Assembly (NCBI GenBank): GCA_033558025.1
Contig: JAUCEF010000005.1
Coordinates: 4,960,001 to 5,024,000, forward strand
DNA length: 64,000 nt
DNA from: Phytophthora sp. 'mugwort'
Lineage: Eukaryota; Oomycota; Peronosporomycetes; Peronosporales; Peronosporaceae
Direction of reading: 5' to 3'
Part shown: piece by piece, positions 40,601 through 51,700 of the stretch
Numbering within the stretch: the stretch's first letter is position 1
How the letters are laid out: the number at the start of each line of letters is the position of its first letter
The notes under the pieces: model-generated
Seen by the model: only the letters and a program-made list of their open reading frames with translations
Database searches by the model: none
What the model was told of the DNA's origin: nothing
Program-made: the position numbers and the translations under genes

Positions 40601-42799
40601 ACCGTAGGCGAACCCAAGCTTCCGGAATTGCTGGTTGTGAATCCCTGATTTCTGTTGACTCACAAAACGCCGAATCCTGTAACTAATTTCATCCCGTGGA
40701 GGCGAAGCGGGGTCGCTGACTTCTGCTTCGAGATCAGAAGCATGACGAATTGTTTCAACACCAGCAGCCCGGGCTTCGCCTGAGTAAGAGATTAACGAAT
40801 GCTTGGATTCCTTATTACTTGACAAAGGCATCCTTGACTCGGTTCGCGGTCTCTTTCGAGCGGACCCATGCTCCATTTCATCATAATTGTCGCTTTCCAT
40901 CTTGTGGAAACGAACCACTTGGCCCTGATCCGCATTGCGGTGAATACGCCGCAAACGCTCATCGCGGCAATAGTTTTTCACAAAACCTTGAATAAAAACG
41001 TCGTTGTGCTCGTATCCAGGCGCAACGACACAGCGGATCGCACGGAATTTCGTTGAAACATTTCGTGCAGGCAACGGAAGCTGCAATAACCGCAATTTCT
41101 TCGTGAGTTCCAGCTCAGTTGCAATGCGAAAAATCGACCGAGTGTCCACCTTCCCCACTGCAGCAGGCGACACCAAACTATTCGCATTGCTGTGTGGAAT
41201 CGGTTCGCCATCGGTGGACACGGCGGTCATCTCCGCGCGCTGCTTCTCCATACTAAACACGCTGGCACGCAGTGATGACAAACTAATGATCTTCTCGTCC
41301 TCGAGTCGCTCTAAAATGTGTTCGCGACGTCGAGCACTCGTCCCATCAACTTCAGCTCCGCCTAGCGCCACTTTCAGCGCCTTATTGGCTCGAACTGTAT
41401 AATGTCGTTCCACTTTCACTTCCGTAATTGTTTCTTCGTCTCCGTTCTCACCTTCCGTCGACTGATGGATCTGTGGCAACGTATTATCTGCAGTGTCTTC
41501 CATAAGTTGATCATTGTTGTTGGTATTGGGAGCCATCGAGTCGACATACAGACGGAAAGCTTTGTTTTTCCCCAATATAATCGACTCGGCTTTCAAGCTG
41601 TACATCCCCGCCAACACGCTCACTAGTTTATACGGTAACTTGCTGCCTGGTAGCACGATTTGGTTACGCAAATCGATAATGGTGGCCCCGTTCTCCGCAC
41701 TGTCTTCAATAATCCCATAAATCTGACGAAGTAACCCGAGCTCCAGAATAATCCCTCGACGATACGTCGAGTTTTTGCGGGTGGTGGGTGGTTTATACCG
41801 CACACAATTTAAAATCTTCGGTTCAAGACTCGCACGTCGCGATGGCTGCAAAACTGCTTGAAACAATTCGAGGGAAAAGTTCTCGTCTGCCTTGGATTCC
41901 TGCATAATATGCGACCGTAACACCTCCAAATGTCGCTTGTGCAGACTAAGGTCGCGTCCGAGATCCGACAGCACCGAGGAATGTGTTGGTAGTCCCTTCA
42001 AATACGTTTCTGCGGCTGCACACAAAATCTTTCGGCTCTGTTCATCTGACTCGAAATCTGCCGACTCGTCGAACATCTGCGGCTTGAATTCTGCAGCAAA
42101 TCGCGGTAGGTGGATGATGTTCAGTCGTCGCATCGCTGGTCGGGCCACGATCATCATCCTTTTGACTACCAGACCGTACGAGATCAGCGTGTCCAGGCAA
42201 TTGTGCAGCCTCTTGACGGTACTCCCACTTAGCAGATTGGTCAGCGTCATCACGGTAACACCCTGTATACGTGCGTGACCCACCGCTTCGAGGATGACGA
42301 GATGTTCGGGTCCGAGGTCTGCGGCGATGGCCTTCACCGGAATATTAAGCGCTCGGTAGCGTAGCTCCTCACACGCTGCTACCATCAGCTGTCGGTCCTG
42401 TTTCTGCTTTTCAGCCACCGCCTCTTCATACGTTAGCAGCGCCAGCTCCTGGACGGTCAGCGCCGTCGTGTCTCCCGGCGCGAGTCCTCCAGCAGTCTGC
42501 AGCGTTTCACGCTTGATTTCCAACGAGTTCTCTTCGTTCTGAGCCTGTCCAGGTCGCTTGCGTTTCTTGCTGGCTGGCAGAACAGATGACCCACGCCCTG
42601 CGGCGCCCCGGAAGAAGCGCAAGACGCCGCAACTCGAGCGCAGCAGCCGCCACACCTGCCGGCGCACGAACACGTCGCCGTTCAGCTCCACGCTGAGGAA
42701 CAGCGACGCGACGGACAGACCGGCGCTGCCTTCGAGCGCAATGTGGTCCATACACGTGGCCACCAACTCGCGCGGCGTGCGCGCCCGCACGGAAGACAT
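37637..42799 (-). CDS. GTF3C1: TFIIIC B-block-binding subunit (TFC3/GTF3C1-like)
   Basis: A single uninterrupted exon of 1,720 codons (1,743 if the ATG at 42,868 is used). TFIIIC recognises the B block of tRNA genes and recruits TFIIIB and RNA polymerase III. The N-terminus has a winged-helix segment (MDHIALEGSAGLSVASLFLS). Next comes the conserved B-block domain (LGPEHLVILEAVGHARIQGV, then LISYGLVVKRMM). A later conserved block is LTWTDVHEQLLIEYFLASCK. Low-complexity acidic and basic linkers separate the domains, as in other members. The later ATG is preferred because the first 23 residues show no conservation signal. It is divergent from the PPR gene. Lack of introns over 5 kb is unusual next to its intron-rich neighbours. 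Confidence 0.85.
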   Translation of the reverse strand: MSSVRARTPRELVATCMDHIALEGSAGLSVASLFLSVELNGDVFVRRQVWRLLRSSCGVLRFFRGAAGRGSSVLPASKKRKRPGQAQNEENSLEIKRETLQTAGGLAPGDTTALTVQELALLTYEEAVAEKQKQDRQLMVAACEELRYRALNIPVKAIAADLGPEHLVILEAVGHARIQGVTVMTLTNLLSGSTVKRLHNCLDTLISYGLVVKRMMIVARPAMRRLNIIHLPRFAAEFKPQMFDESADFESDEQSRKILCAAAETYLKGLPTHSSVLSDLGRDLSLHKRHLEVLRSHIMQESKADENFSLELFQAVLQPSRRASLEPKILNCVRYKPPTTRKNSTYRRGIILELGLLRQIYGIIEDSAENGATIIDLRNQIVLPGSKLPYKLVSVLAGMYSLKAESIILGKNKAFRLYVDSMAPNTNNNDQLMEDTADNTLPQIHQSTEGENGDEETITEVKVERHYTVRANKALKVALGGAEVDGTSARRREHILERLEDEKIISLSSLRASVFSMEKQRAEMTAVSTDGEPIPHSNANSLVSPAAVGKVDTRSIFRIATELELTKKLRLLQLPLPARNVSTKFRAIRCVVAPGYEHNDVFIQGFVKNYCRDERLRRIHRNADQGQVVRFHKMESDNYDEMEHGSARKRPRTESRMPLSSNKESKHSLISYSGEARAAGVETIRHASDLEAEVSDPASPPRDEISYRIRRFVSQQKSGIHNQQFRKLGFAYGVMYRCKALHRFLWIALHDNGSNLQLSGDGNDASIQDLNEEGEADCSATGGRNHHQAPLPGIVFSRESVLHSMPVHLYIQIFSGGGIMTDDEFAIVEEAVAHQRTFDAIPEPLREKIWSHESQRTAKVLGTLADLGLVLPHKIGMRHLVKILRAGYTDGRDGVLSRALKDNALGGLFRFNKQVRIVLNECDTKDRSLSPDNARTGTKRRGVNELDSIRIVGFTEKTYSFGNTLPLQFSFESGYDVDRYWEALECLCMEQMAMEVANPRRNEPAVCEVPKPVKTRARRMLRILAWIPKSRKPAPKHKREEGDEDDTGLFKSSGIVSTSFRPRKKRRQAPPGGDVRNGHDGVKRKHRKKHPDNMEEDQSKTGTLTWTDVHEQLLIEYFLASCKSRWKVTIPQGLQRENEHVAFRNHTISRTGFGLVAISRKLGKRKIDVKKRLKEKLMEPAVKLLFENAKLESQLADNPGGLFDEEIAIRGSTRLTALFRRAVMMIVSPREEYHPLVAEELISFWTPYEIRLVWRYLWLKNWIVRASEKERGRGYCTSQRLQDSLKVTTLSYPLLLFQQAAEQESMVSSTLDEIAADSNELRQRSTSCGGPQNSDRLFEDDFPTNATPGQCALELGCQVLGTCSLTAVHSSVLDTDTGAEGALATQHTNGKRLPSSSKRESLLTCKSLKDRSGFAAHLANKVNVVRASDLIDSWRVETKMHAVTVEDADQLAAYEAFSLEETDDKREVYPFRSHKASDKALSQAVLTHVRESGEEGLTLPSLRERLRSKCDDKPDTTSRIRVARCVDALVDDGELICVNAYYEQRYIGKEHGDVWLLRPFSLVPSTTASSKPQVVFEGEKDTLSFPWLKMDGGTNFKFLFSIQRKLLALILQAPGSTEECVYTKMNKLLSLQDTREAMALLVEDGLVYARAVSYPAAAQATSVFGLSMTQPSVPNVVKLVGSVLTYDRSVSKVHYFPHVECIQRFGSIVQDYQNEVFQND

Positions 42800-43072
42800 C
42801 GCGCCTGGGATTGATGCGCTGGACTTTGGATGGCGATAAGGCTGAGGAAACAAATAGGTCCGTGTCACTACATTTGTGATTTGTAAAGATCATTTTGTGA
42901 GTTTGAGTCTTGGCTACACAAACAGGCTATCGCCACCGGATCAATGTCCGTACCACACCAGGTAGTGGCGCAATGACACACGGTCTTCACAAAGACACGC
43001 GAGGTCACTTAAGTCACTGGTCGATCCTCGCCGTCCCCACATTCCGCATTCCGGTTGACGCTCGGAGTGGCG
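42800..43072. promoter_or_regulatory. shared upstream region of TFIIIC and PPR genes
   Basis: Start codons are 273 bp apart (204 bp if the upstream TFIIIC ATG is used). Both promoters must lie here. No convincing initiator match was found. Confidence 0.45.
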
Positions 43073-45322
43073 ATGCATCCGACGGCGGTTAAGCAAGTGA
43101 GGCGCTCACTATGGCGCGTGGCTGGGCGTGCTGCCCACTGGCAGTCACAGGTGCCCACGCGATTACTGGCGCGCAGCCTGGCGACGCAGGCGTCCACCAC
43201 GTCCACACACACGACCAACGAGGGCGACGACGCCGCCGCCGAGCAGAAACAACAACAGCCGCGGCTTCAGGTTTACAAGGCCACGACCAGTAACAAGGGC
43301 TTCAACCTGATGAGCGCGCATTTGCTGACGGTGCAAGATTCGGTGCTTGCCAACGACTCCGACTCCGACTCGACGGCCTCTAAGAAGGACCGGCACCGCC
43401 GGAAGAAGAACAAAAGCAAGTGGTGGGCGGGCATGGATCGCCTGTCCTTCCGCATGCTGCTGACCGAGGAGATGAGCTCTAGCAAAGTCTCTTCTGTGCT
43501 GCGCAAGTATATGGATGAGTTCCCCATCGTGAACAATAAATGGTCGGATCAGGAGCTCGTGATGATCGTGTGCGCACTCATTAAGATGAACCGCAGCCAA
43601 ATGGCGCTCGAGGTGCTGCGTAACCAGATCACGGAGCCCAATCGCGATCGTCTTAACCGCGTTGCGGCAGCGAGTGCCAGACTGGGGAATGCACTGGTGG
43701 CTCTAGGCGTGCTGGAGATTGCCAACCACTTCAACATGGTGCCGGATGTGATTACCTTCACTAGCGCCATCCACGCCTGTGCTCGCGACGGCAAATATGA
43801 CGTTCCGATGGCGCTGAATCTTCTGAACGAGATGATCAATGCTAATGTGCAGCCTAATGCACGCACGTACGGCGCAGTGATCCTAGCGTATGCGCGGATG
43901 GAGCGTTGGGAGGAGATTGAGGAGCTGTTGAACTCTATTCCATACACGGACGACGCGCACAAGACGGAGGTGTTCACGTGCGCAATTATCTCGTGCTCAC
44001 GCAATCGACAGCACCACTACGCTACCAGGTTGTTCGAGTTGTTGCTAGAGGACGGCGTCTATCCGGGTGACAACGTCTGTAATGCCGCGCTCAGCTCGTG
44101 TGCACGGACGTCCGACTTGACACAACTTCGCCGCATCTTTAAGCTAGTCAAACATCATGCGATCCCCTCGACATACTCGTACAATTGCATGATCTCGGCG
44201 TTTGGCAATGCTCGCAACATGGAGGAAGCGATCGAGATCTTTGAGACGATGCAGCAGGATGCGACTGTTTCTCCCGATATCGTCACATTCAACTCACTGC
44301 TTCTTGCTGCGGTGCGTTCGCGGAAGGTGACGATGTTTCCCTTCATCTTGTCATTGATGAGTGAAGCTGGCATCAAGTGGGATGCATACACGCTGAATAC
44401 TCTGCTCGAGGGCTGCGCTTTGAACGGTGACGTTGGCTTGGCCCAGCACTACTGGTCACAGGCGACTGAAGGCAATCAGGTCGGTTTGGAGACGTCTTCA
44501 GTGGATGAACATCGTGTTACCTTGGACCGCGCGCACTTTGAGACGCTCATGAGTGTGTACTACGCTGCCAAGGATTACCAGGCCATCGTGGATCTGTGGC
44601 AGAAGGACAAGATTTGTCGCCGCCGCGCCAAAAGCTCCAAGACGCTCAACTTTCTGATTCGCGCGTGCGTAGGTCTGAAGAATGACAAGACGGCGGTGGC
44701 GATCCTGGCCGAGTTCGCTGCTCGTGGGCAGCCTCTTTCATCGATTTCGCATCACCACATGCTCGAAGTGTTTCTCGCTGCTGACAAATACGCGGCGGCA
44801 TCCGCTCATCTACACAAAATGCTGGCGGTAGACGGTTTAGTGTCCACCTTTTCATTCACCGTGCTCATGAAGTACCTGGCCAAGAACAACCGTCACTCGG
44901 ATTTACTGGCAATGTTTGATTTGTACCTGGAGACTCGCGAATCTTCGTCTAGAGGGCAAAACCCGTTGCTTCATTACCCAACGGATGCCATCTACGTGCT
45001 GACAATGCGCTCAGCCGTGGAACTTCAGGATCACGACACAGTGCTTGCTATCTACAGCGCCTTGCCGGCCACAATGTCCATGACTGTTCGTACGGAGTTG
45101 CTCGTGTTGGCTGTGTCGTCCTGCGAGCGTCAAGGAGACTGGCGTGCTGCTGTCACAATGTATGACGAGATGACTGGAAAGATGGACGAAGACACGAATG
45201 TCGAGCTGTACAAACACATTGTGAAAATCGTCGCTAGTGCGGGGGAATTCGACCGTGCCCTGGACGTAGGCGGTGGCCAATGGTATCGCCACAACCGGCC
45301 CGACCAGGGCTGGGGCCTTTAG
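43073..45322 (+). CDS. mitochondrial pentatricopeptide repeat protein
   Basis: A 749-residue, intronless protein. The start at 43,073 begins MHPTAVKQVRRSLWRVAGRA, an Arg-rich amphipathic leader typical of mitochondrial import. Six codons further upstream the frame is still open but adds nothing. At least eight PPR motifs follow from about residue 210: VITFTSAIHACARDGKYDVP, NARTYGAVILAYARMERWEE, YSYNCMISAFGNARNMEEAI and VTFNSLLLAAVRSRK-type repeats are clear. Each 35-residue helical pair reads one RNA base, so it should bind an organellar transcript for processing, stability or translation. No PLS, DYW or SMR domain is visible. The RNA target is unknown. It is convergent with CLP1. Confidence 0.88.
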   Translation: MHPTAVKQVRRSLWRVAGRAAHWQSQVPTRLLARSLATQASTTSTHTTNEGDDAAAEQKQQQPRLQVYKATTSNKGFNLMSAHLLTVQDSVLANDSDSDSTASKKDRHRRKKNKSKWWAGMDRLSFRMLLTEEMSSSKVSSVLRKYMDEFPIVNNKWSDQELVMIVCALIKMNRSQMALEVLRNQITEPNRDRLNRVAAASARLGNALVALGVLEIANHFNMVPDVITFTSAIHACARDGKYDVPMALNLLNEMINANVQPNARTYGAVILAYARMERWEEIEELLNSIPYTDDAHKTEVFTCAIISCSRNRQHHYATRLFELLLEDGVYPGDNVCNAALSSCARTSDLTQLRRIFKLVKHHAIPSTYSYNCMISAFGNARNMEEAIEIFETMQQDATVSPDIVTFNSLLLAAVRSRKVTMFPFILSLMSEAGIKWDAYTLNTLLEGCALNGDVGLAQHYWSQATEGNQVGLETSSVDEHRVTLDRAHFETLMSVYYAAKDYQAIVDLWQKDKICRRRAKSSKTLNFLIRACVGLKNDKTAVAILAEFAARGQPLSSISHHHMLEVFLAADKYAAASAHLHKMLAVDGLVSTFSFTVLMKYLAKNNRHSDLLAMFDLYLETRESSSRGQNPLLHYPTDAIYVLTMRSAVELQDHDTVLAIYSALPATMSMTVRTELLVLAVSSCERQGDWRAAVTMYDEMTGKMDEDTNVELYKHIVKIVASAGEFDRALDVGGGQWYRHNRPDQGWGL

Positions 45323-45492
45323 TCGAGCACGCGAGTGTCATGCAAGTTTTGTATCTAGCTAAATGTTGTTGAGATTAGATGATTTTCTGTAGGTTTTACT
45401 GCTCGGCTGTACCAACATCGGTCGGCATCCGAGTAGTATGAGATGACGGCAGGTAAACAAGGCTGAAAGAAATGGCAACTCGTTTCCAGAAT

Positions 45493-46981
45493 CTACTCCA
45501 TCCATTTAATAGAACCCACCAACAGATTGCGCGAAGGTAGCGCGCCCGGTGAAGGCACAAGCAGCACCAGCTTCTGTTCGGCTATTCGAACCTCCTTACT
45601 GCAATACAAATCCAAGCAACGATTAGAAAAGGCTGAGAAATATCGTCCTCATCCGACACGTACATGAACACGAAGCCGGCTGCAGGTGCACTGAGGAGCC
45701 ACGAGAGGTCTGTCGATGAAGAAGAAGACGCGTCTTGGTCATGCCGCGGGTGTGCCACAGCTGCCATTGAGTGACCCAGGTCAGCTGTCTTCTCCACGGG
45801 CACTACCCGCAGGCGGTCAGCTTGTGTCTCTACTTGACCCACCGGAAGCATCACATCGGACACTTTCATATCTTGCTCCCAACAACGTATCACAAATAAT
45901 GCACAAATAACCACGTTAACACTTGGTAAGCCTTCACCCTTCACCCTTCAGTGTCCAACAAGCACCTCGCACCTTTGATCGTGAAGAATGAGACGTCCTC
46001 AAATGAAAACTCATTAATACAGGGCGACAAGGTGGAGATAGCGACACTAAGAGAGTGCGCGCCATAAAAGTACTCGCGAATGCAGCTGATGCGTCCTGCT
46101 GAGCGCAGTTTGCTGTTTAATGGGACTACGCCACCTGACCGCGACAACTTGACAATGGATCTAGTAACTCCGTTCGCAGTCGCACCGATCAACGAACTCT
46201 GCAAGCGACTATAGAGTCGGTCCTGACCAATGACCAGCACCACGTCCACCTCGAAATCCTGAATGGCGTGCACCAACAGGTCAAAGCCCATGCCGTCCAC
46301 CCATCCACACGTGTTAATCACGCAACCAGAGGCGTTCACCTCCTCATCGTTGGCCAGTCGTCTCTTGACAGCATTAGCCAGTTGTTGCTGTTGATAACGG
46401 AAATGTTCAACGTTCTCGGAGGACGCAGCATGGCCATAGAAATAGGCCAACGGGTTGGTCAGGATGAAGTCTTCTTCGATGCTGAGCGAGTTCATGTCCA
46501 GTGGCGAGGCCGAGAGCGTGCCTGGGACACTGAGACAGCCGTGGCTGACGTCCAGTTCAACGAGCGTGGGCTTCTCGCCCAGTCGCAGCGCGTAGTTGAC
46601 GAGGATCTGCGTAAGCGTCGACTTACCGCTGTCCACAGGTCCGCACACGAGCACGCGCGGACCAGCGGCGTGTTTGGCTTTGGCCAGCTCGCGTCGACGT
46701 TGCAGCTGTGCGTGGATGTTGAGGTAGCTGTCCATGGGCGTTTCCTCGGACGTGTAGGCCACCTCTGGAGCGCCGCGTACCTCCAGCGTGCAGCCGTACC
46801 ACGTGAAGATGGCCAGTTTACGGTCGCGGAACGCGTACTCACGGTCGATGGCCAGCTCTACGCCGAAGAGCTCGGCCGACCCGCTCTTCAGCTTGATGCC
46901 CACCTCCGTCTGCGGCGGCACCTCCACGCGGTACTCGACCTCCCGCGCCAGCACCACCTCTGTCGTCGCCGTTGTGCTCAT
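45493..46981 (-). CDS. CLP1: Clp1 polyribonucleotide 5'-kinase / cleavage factor subunit
   Basis: Three exons (46981-45973, 45871-45664, 45598-45493) encode 440 residues; human CLP1 has 425. The N-terminal domain (REVEYRVEVPPQTEVGIKL) is followed by a P-loop, GPVDSGKST at residues 114-122, then VELDVSHGCLSVPGTLSASP and INTCGWVDGMGFDLLVHAIQ of the kinase core. The C-terminal domain is completed only by splicing: VSDVMLPVGQVETQADRLRV, then EVRIAEQKLVLLVPSPGALP. Clp1 acts in mRNA 3'-end cleavage factor and, in many eukaryotes, in tRNA splicing. The last two exons look like separate small frames unless spliced. It is head-to-head with snurportin, 185 bp between ATGs. Confidence 0.93.
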
Positions 46982-47166
46982 GACGTGCTAACTACTGAAG
47001 TGACCCAATTTGAAACAAATAAGCACAAAACACCATTTTATTAACTTGACAAAAAAACATTTAACGGTATGGCTTTCGACCTTAACGTTTGATAAAAGCC
47101 ACGCTACAAACCGAAGTCCATCTGCATCACTAATTTCGGTTAGTGCGCACTATTTTCGGATTGGCA
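46982..47166. promoter_or_regulatory. shared upstream region of CLP1 and snurportin
   Basis: 185 bp between the two ATGs. A GCACTATTTTCGGATTGG stretch just before the snurportin ATG loosely resembles an initiator plus flanking element. Confidence 0.45.
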
Positions 47167-48751
47167 ATGATGCGGCGCACGGCGATCAAGCGGCAGCCCT
47201 GGACGAAGGACGCAGCGGCGCGGCGCCAAGCCACATTGGCGCAGCAGCGGCAGGCACGACGGGACCTCACGGCGCACGCGCGGCAACTGGCACAGCAGCA
47301 GGAGCCGGCGTCGCCTCATGGAGACAGTGACGCACCTGTCGACGCGCAGCCCATGGACGACGTCACATCCTCGAACGCCGCATTCAAGCGCCGCACCCGC
47401 GAGGAACGCGTTAAGCGGAAGCGCGATCACTTCTCTAGACAGCTTATGACGCCCGAGTGGCTCGTGGACGTGCCCAGAGACCTTAACGGCAGCGGTAGTG
47501 CACTGGGTGAGGGCTGGTACGTGCTGCCACGACCCGAGGGCAAACGCTGCCTCGTGGTTGCCAACGGGTACGCTATATTCGGCTCTAAATTAGGGTACGA
47601 TGAGGGTTACTCATGGGGTTATTGTCTCTTATGTGCAGAGGTAACACGATCGCGCGCATCCCATCGGGAGGCATCCTAAAGAAGTTCCCGTCGGCGCTGC
47701 CCTGCGGCTCGCATAAGACCAACAAGTCCAGCGACGGTTACTGTATCCTAGACTGCATTTTCCAAGAGCAGGACGAGACATTTTACGTGCTGGACGTCAT
47801 GTGCTGGAAGGGATATTTGCTCTATAACTGTACGACGGAGTTCCGACTCTACTGGATGCGCGACAAACTGTCCGAAGGAGCGACGGCGACGGTCGCGCCG
47901 GCCAACCCGTTCCGATTTCTGGTCGGTTGAAGCTCGGATACTAACATGGCTACACGTTGGTACTAACATTTTGTTGCTGATATGTAGCCGATTCCGTGCT
48001 ACGAGAGCGACCCGGCTGGCATCATGGCGGCGTACTCGACGACGTACCCATTTCTTAAGTACGTGCCCAAATTGAGTGGGACTATTATCGTACCCAATTT
48101 ATTGTTATCTAACAGATTTTGCTGTGCTTTTTGCTGTTTTTTTGAGTTAGAGATGGACTTCTTTTTTACATGAAGGCGGGTCATTACGAAATGGGTTTAT
48201 CGCCGCTAGCTTTAGTGTGGAAGGATGCCACTACAAGTCGCTTCTTCGTCTACTCGTCGAAACCGTCCATTGCGCTTCGTCTCGAAGGAGAGAACGAGTT
48301 TGTGACGCTGGAGGGCATCGTTCTTGTCACGACCGACCAAGAATTCATTCAGCAGCACGAGGTCTGTTGCTTTTTTCTAATTCTAGGAGACTTAAATTCT
48401 GGTGCAAAGACTGACGTTGCGATCGATTTTTTATGTGTTTAAAACTTTGCAGTTAAGCGAAGGAGATCTCGCTAGTTTTTCATTCGAACAGCATCAACTT
48501 GACGAGAACCAAACCCCGCATTTAACCGGCTTGACGTTTGTAAAGCGGTGCTCGCCGCAACGGGCTCTTCCAGATAGTTGGACGAAGATTTTGTTCCAGT
48601 TTAATGCGCGGTCGGGTGGCGTTCCAATTGAGCAGATTTTGGAGGTGGGTATTGCTATATCTCATGTAAGATAATTCTCACTTCTGATTAAAACTGATGA
48701 TTCTATCAGACTGCCCAGGCTTCTACAACGGAGGTGGAAATGGAGGGATAG
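47167..48751 (+). CDS. SNUPN: snurportin-1, m3G-cap snRNP import adaptor
   Basis: Six exons (47167-47567, 47639-47921, 47988-48058, 48151-48361, 48453-48644, 48710-48751) encode 399 residues. The N-terminal importin-beta-binding helix is visible (QQRQARRDLTAHARQLAQQQ). The cap-binding domain follows: GWYVLPRPEGKRCLVVANG, IPSGGILKKFPSALPCGSHK, YCILDCIFQEQDETFYVLDV, MCWKGYLLYNCTTEFRLYWM and DGLLFYMKAGHYEMG. Snurportin carries trimethylguanosine-capped spliceosomal snRNPs into the nucleus. All six exons join in phase. The stop codon lies only 33 bp from that of the convergent neighbour. Introns of 57-92 bp are typical of oomycetes. Confidence 0.93.
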
Positions 48752-48784
48752 AGCTATGACTGCGTATTTACTCTTCCGACTGTG

Positions 48785-51700
48785 TTACGGGTAAGAAATA
48801 GTAGGCAAATAGGCCGTGGAGCGTGCTTGGCCGTGGCCTTGGACGAGCAAATTCCCACGGAAGAATGGCAACGACTGAATTTGCTGGCTCTGCTGGTTGG
48901 TTTTGGTGGATTTTCGTTTGGATGCTTCATGTTGTTTTCTATAGGCTTCTTTGAGGTCAGTCAGACTACTAACAGAACGGGGTTTAAGAGTAATGTTCGG
49001 TAAGCGACTGCGCTCGCTCGAGCTGTCAACTTGAGTGTGTGGTTTAACCTTGTTGGAGAATGACACATCTTTTCCTGTCCCAATTGACGGTTCTTGACGT
49101 TCTTCACCAAATTCGGCTAGTTTGCGTTGCTGTTGCTGCATTGCGATGATGGCGTCCGCCGTCGGGATTCGAGGACGTTTTTGGCTGCTTGGGGTTCGCA
49201 ATGGTAGACCCATAAGAAGCTTAAACTTTCGTGAATCTCGCGCAAGATACAGCTCCTGGTCAAGTTCATTAAAGACAAGGGTGTTCTCGACTGGGATCGT
49301 ATAGTCTCCAACTGGTTTCCCTGCTGTCCGTCGTAGCTGCTCTTGTTCCAGTCTCCATTCAAGTCGAGGAAGAAAGATTTCTGAAGCAATGGCCGAGCTC
49401 TGGTAAAAAGGACGAAAGGGTGTGTAGAGCTCCGACAAAAACGCAGTCCGTACAGCCCGCTCACGTTCCAGCTTGTGCAGTTCTTGACCGAGCAATAAGG
49501 ACCTCCGATCCTCTGCAAACATGCAAGTTTGCTCGTGCAGTAGTAGACGCATTCTCGTCACGGCAGCTTCACGCAGCTCCTTTCTCGTCTGAGATCCAAG
49601 CAGGTCCTCAAGCCGCATCCCATTTTGATCTCGTAAAAGTTGATCCCGTTGCCAATACGCGTGTTCGTCTTCCTGCTGCATTAGACGTTGCTCAGCTCCT
49701 TCATGCGCGAGTTCAAGATCCGTTTGACGCTTGGCTTCTAGCTCGGCTTGGTGTACCAGCACCTTCTTGAGCTCAGCTTGTCGTACACGTCGGAATTGGA
49801 AAGCTTTTTCTTCTCGTTCTTTCTCGATTCGAGCGCGTTCCGCTTGTCGTTCCAGCTCCAAAAGCCTTTCGGCTTCTTGCTCGTCTAGTAAACGTTGACG
49901 CTCGCGTTCCCGCTCCATCTGCTCTTCTTCTTCGTGTTCTTCGTCTCCATTATCGATTCCACTACCTGCTCCCCAGCCAGACGAAGCCACTTTTCGGAAA
50001 TGCATTGGCAGATTGCCAAAGAAATACGACCGCGAGAAGTCTGTCCGCTTTGGCACACGTAGAGATGGGACTTCTACCTCGTCATCACTCTCCACGAAGC
50101 TGCTATTGTACTCATGTGAGAGGGCATCTTCTCGTGCCATATCGATGAGTTCCAGCGTAATCTTGACGTTTTCCCCCTCCAGTCGTCGCAGTTCCTCTTC
50201 TTCTCGTTCGCGTTGGTTCTCAATGGCGTCGCTCTTCGACTGCTCAAGTTCTAAGACCATTTCATGCTCTTCCGATGTCATTTCATCGTCGATTACTTCG
50301 ATAAACTCTTCAGTCTCAACGTCCTCGACAAATTCTCGCTCGACAAACTCGAAAGAAATCGTCAGTGGCAGCGGTAAAGTCTCCATGACGCACGGTGCTG
50401 GTAGTTTTCCATACCGTGCAACGCTCGTGATTCGGCTCTTGCGCTTCAAGTCGAACAACTTTTTTGTGAGGAAAACGTGCCGCGCTGTGTCAGACTTGAA
50501 ATATGACTCGAAAAAGTCTTCAAAGACTGCGTTGGTTCCCCCGTTCTCGTGTTGCTCGTTCGATAATAACTCCAATATCGCTTGATTCGTCGATGCCTCA
50601 TGGACTTCGCGCTTGAGGAAGTCGCGACGGTAAATGTTCCGAGTGGTTTTCCACCACGACACGAACTTCCCTGCTAGTGCGACGATATCAACGTCTTCGA
50701 TACAGGAAATCGACACCTGAGGCAGCTCGAGGTCGTTTCTCATGGCCGCAACTTGGACGATAGGGTCCAGCAACGCGAACGTGAGTTCCTTGTGTCGGTT
50801 TGCCAGACTCGTGTTCTCCCAAGACGTCGGATGGTCCAAATCACTCAGGGAACGCTTGACAAAGTGTTCAAAAATGAAAACCTGCTGACGTTCCTCACTC
50901 TCTTGTGCACAAGGCCCCGCTCTCTCTTCTTCTTCTTGGACTTGAACCTCGGATTGAGCAACCAGATGCAGTCGTTGCTCGAGATATTCTGTTCGTGCTT
51001 TCAACCGCTCTCGCTGCAGCACTTCAAGTGGAATGGTCTGGTGACGTGTAGTGAGACCCAAACAGTACCAAGCAACGAACTCTTGCCATGTGGATTGCTC
51101 GATCGGTGGCTCTGAAGGAGGTGAGAGACCCACAGCCGCGAGTTTCTGATGAATAATTGGATCGCTCGCTGCAAATGTCAATTCTTCAGTGAGAAAACGT
51201 TCTCGAATCCGTTGGTGATGACGACGTGTTGCGACGAACCACCTTGTGAATGTTCGTACTCCCAACTGCACCGAGATCTCGACACTGTCAAAGTCTTTCA
51301 CGGGTGGTACGACGACGTCGTCTCTCTCGGCATCTTGTTGAATACATTTCGACTTGCTCGCTGCCATGAGTTCCACTCGTCGGTCATGCTCCGTCATTCG
51401 ATCCCATGGCAAGAAGGGGATTTCGTATGAAGATGTGGAGGATTCTTCGACGTCGTCGTCGCTTTGTCTTGTTGCTCGACGTGTTCGTACTTGACGACTT
51501 CGAGGACGATAATCCAGCAACAGAATCGACTCGTCTTCATCTTCTACGAGTGAAACCACAGACACTTTCTCCTGCGCTCCAACGTCTCGTATGATCATAT
51601 TGCTAGACCTGAAAAGGGGTCTGGAGACGTCGGTGGGGTCACTTTCATCGCTGGAAGAGGAAGACGACGAGGAGACATAGACATCTCCAGTGGTAATGAC

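Noticed and set aside
43163..43600. A 145-codon antisense frame at the PPR start
   Set aside because: Explained by GC-rich coding sequence on the plus strand; no independent support.
45582..45944. A separate small minus-strand gene after CLP1
   Set aside because: Its centre is the second exon of CLP1; splicing at 45,973/45,871 and 45,664/45,598 restores the known C-terminal domain.
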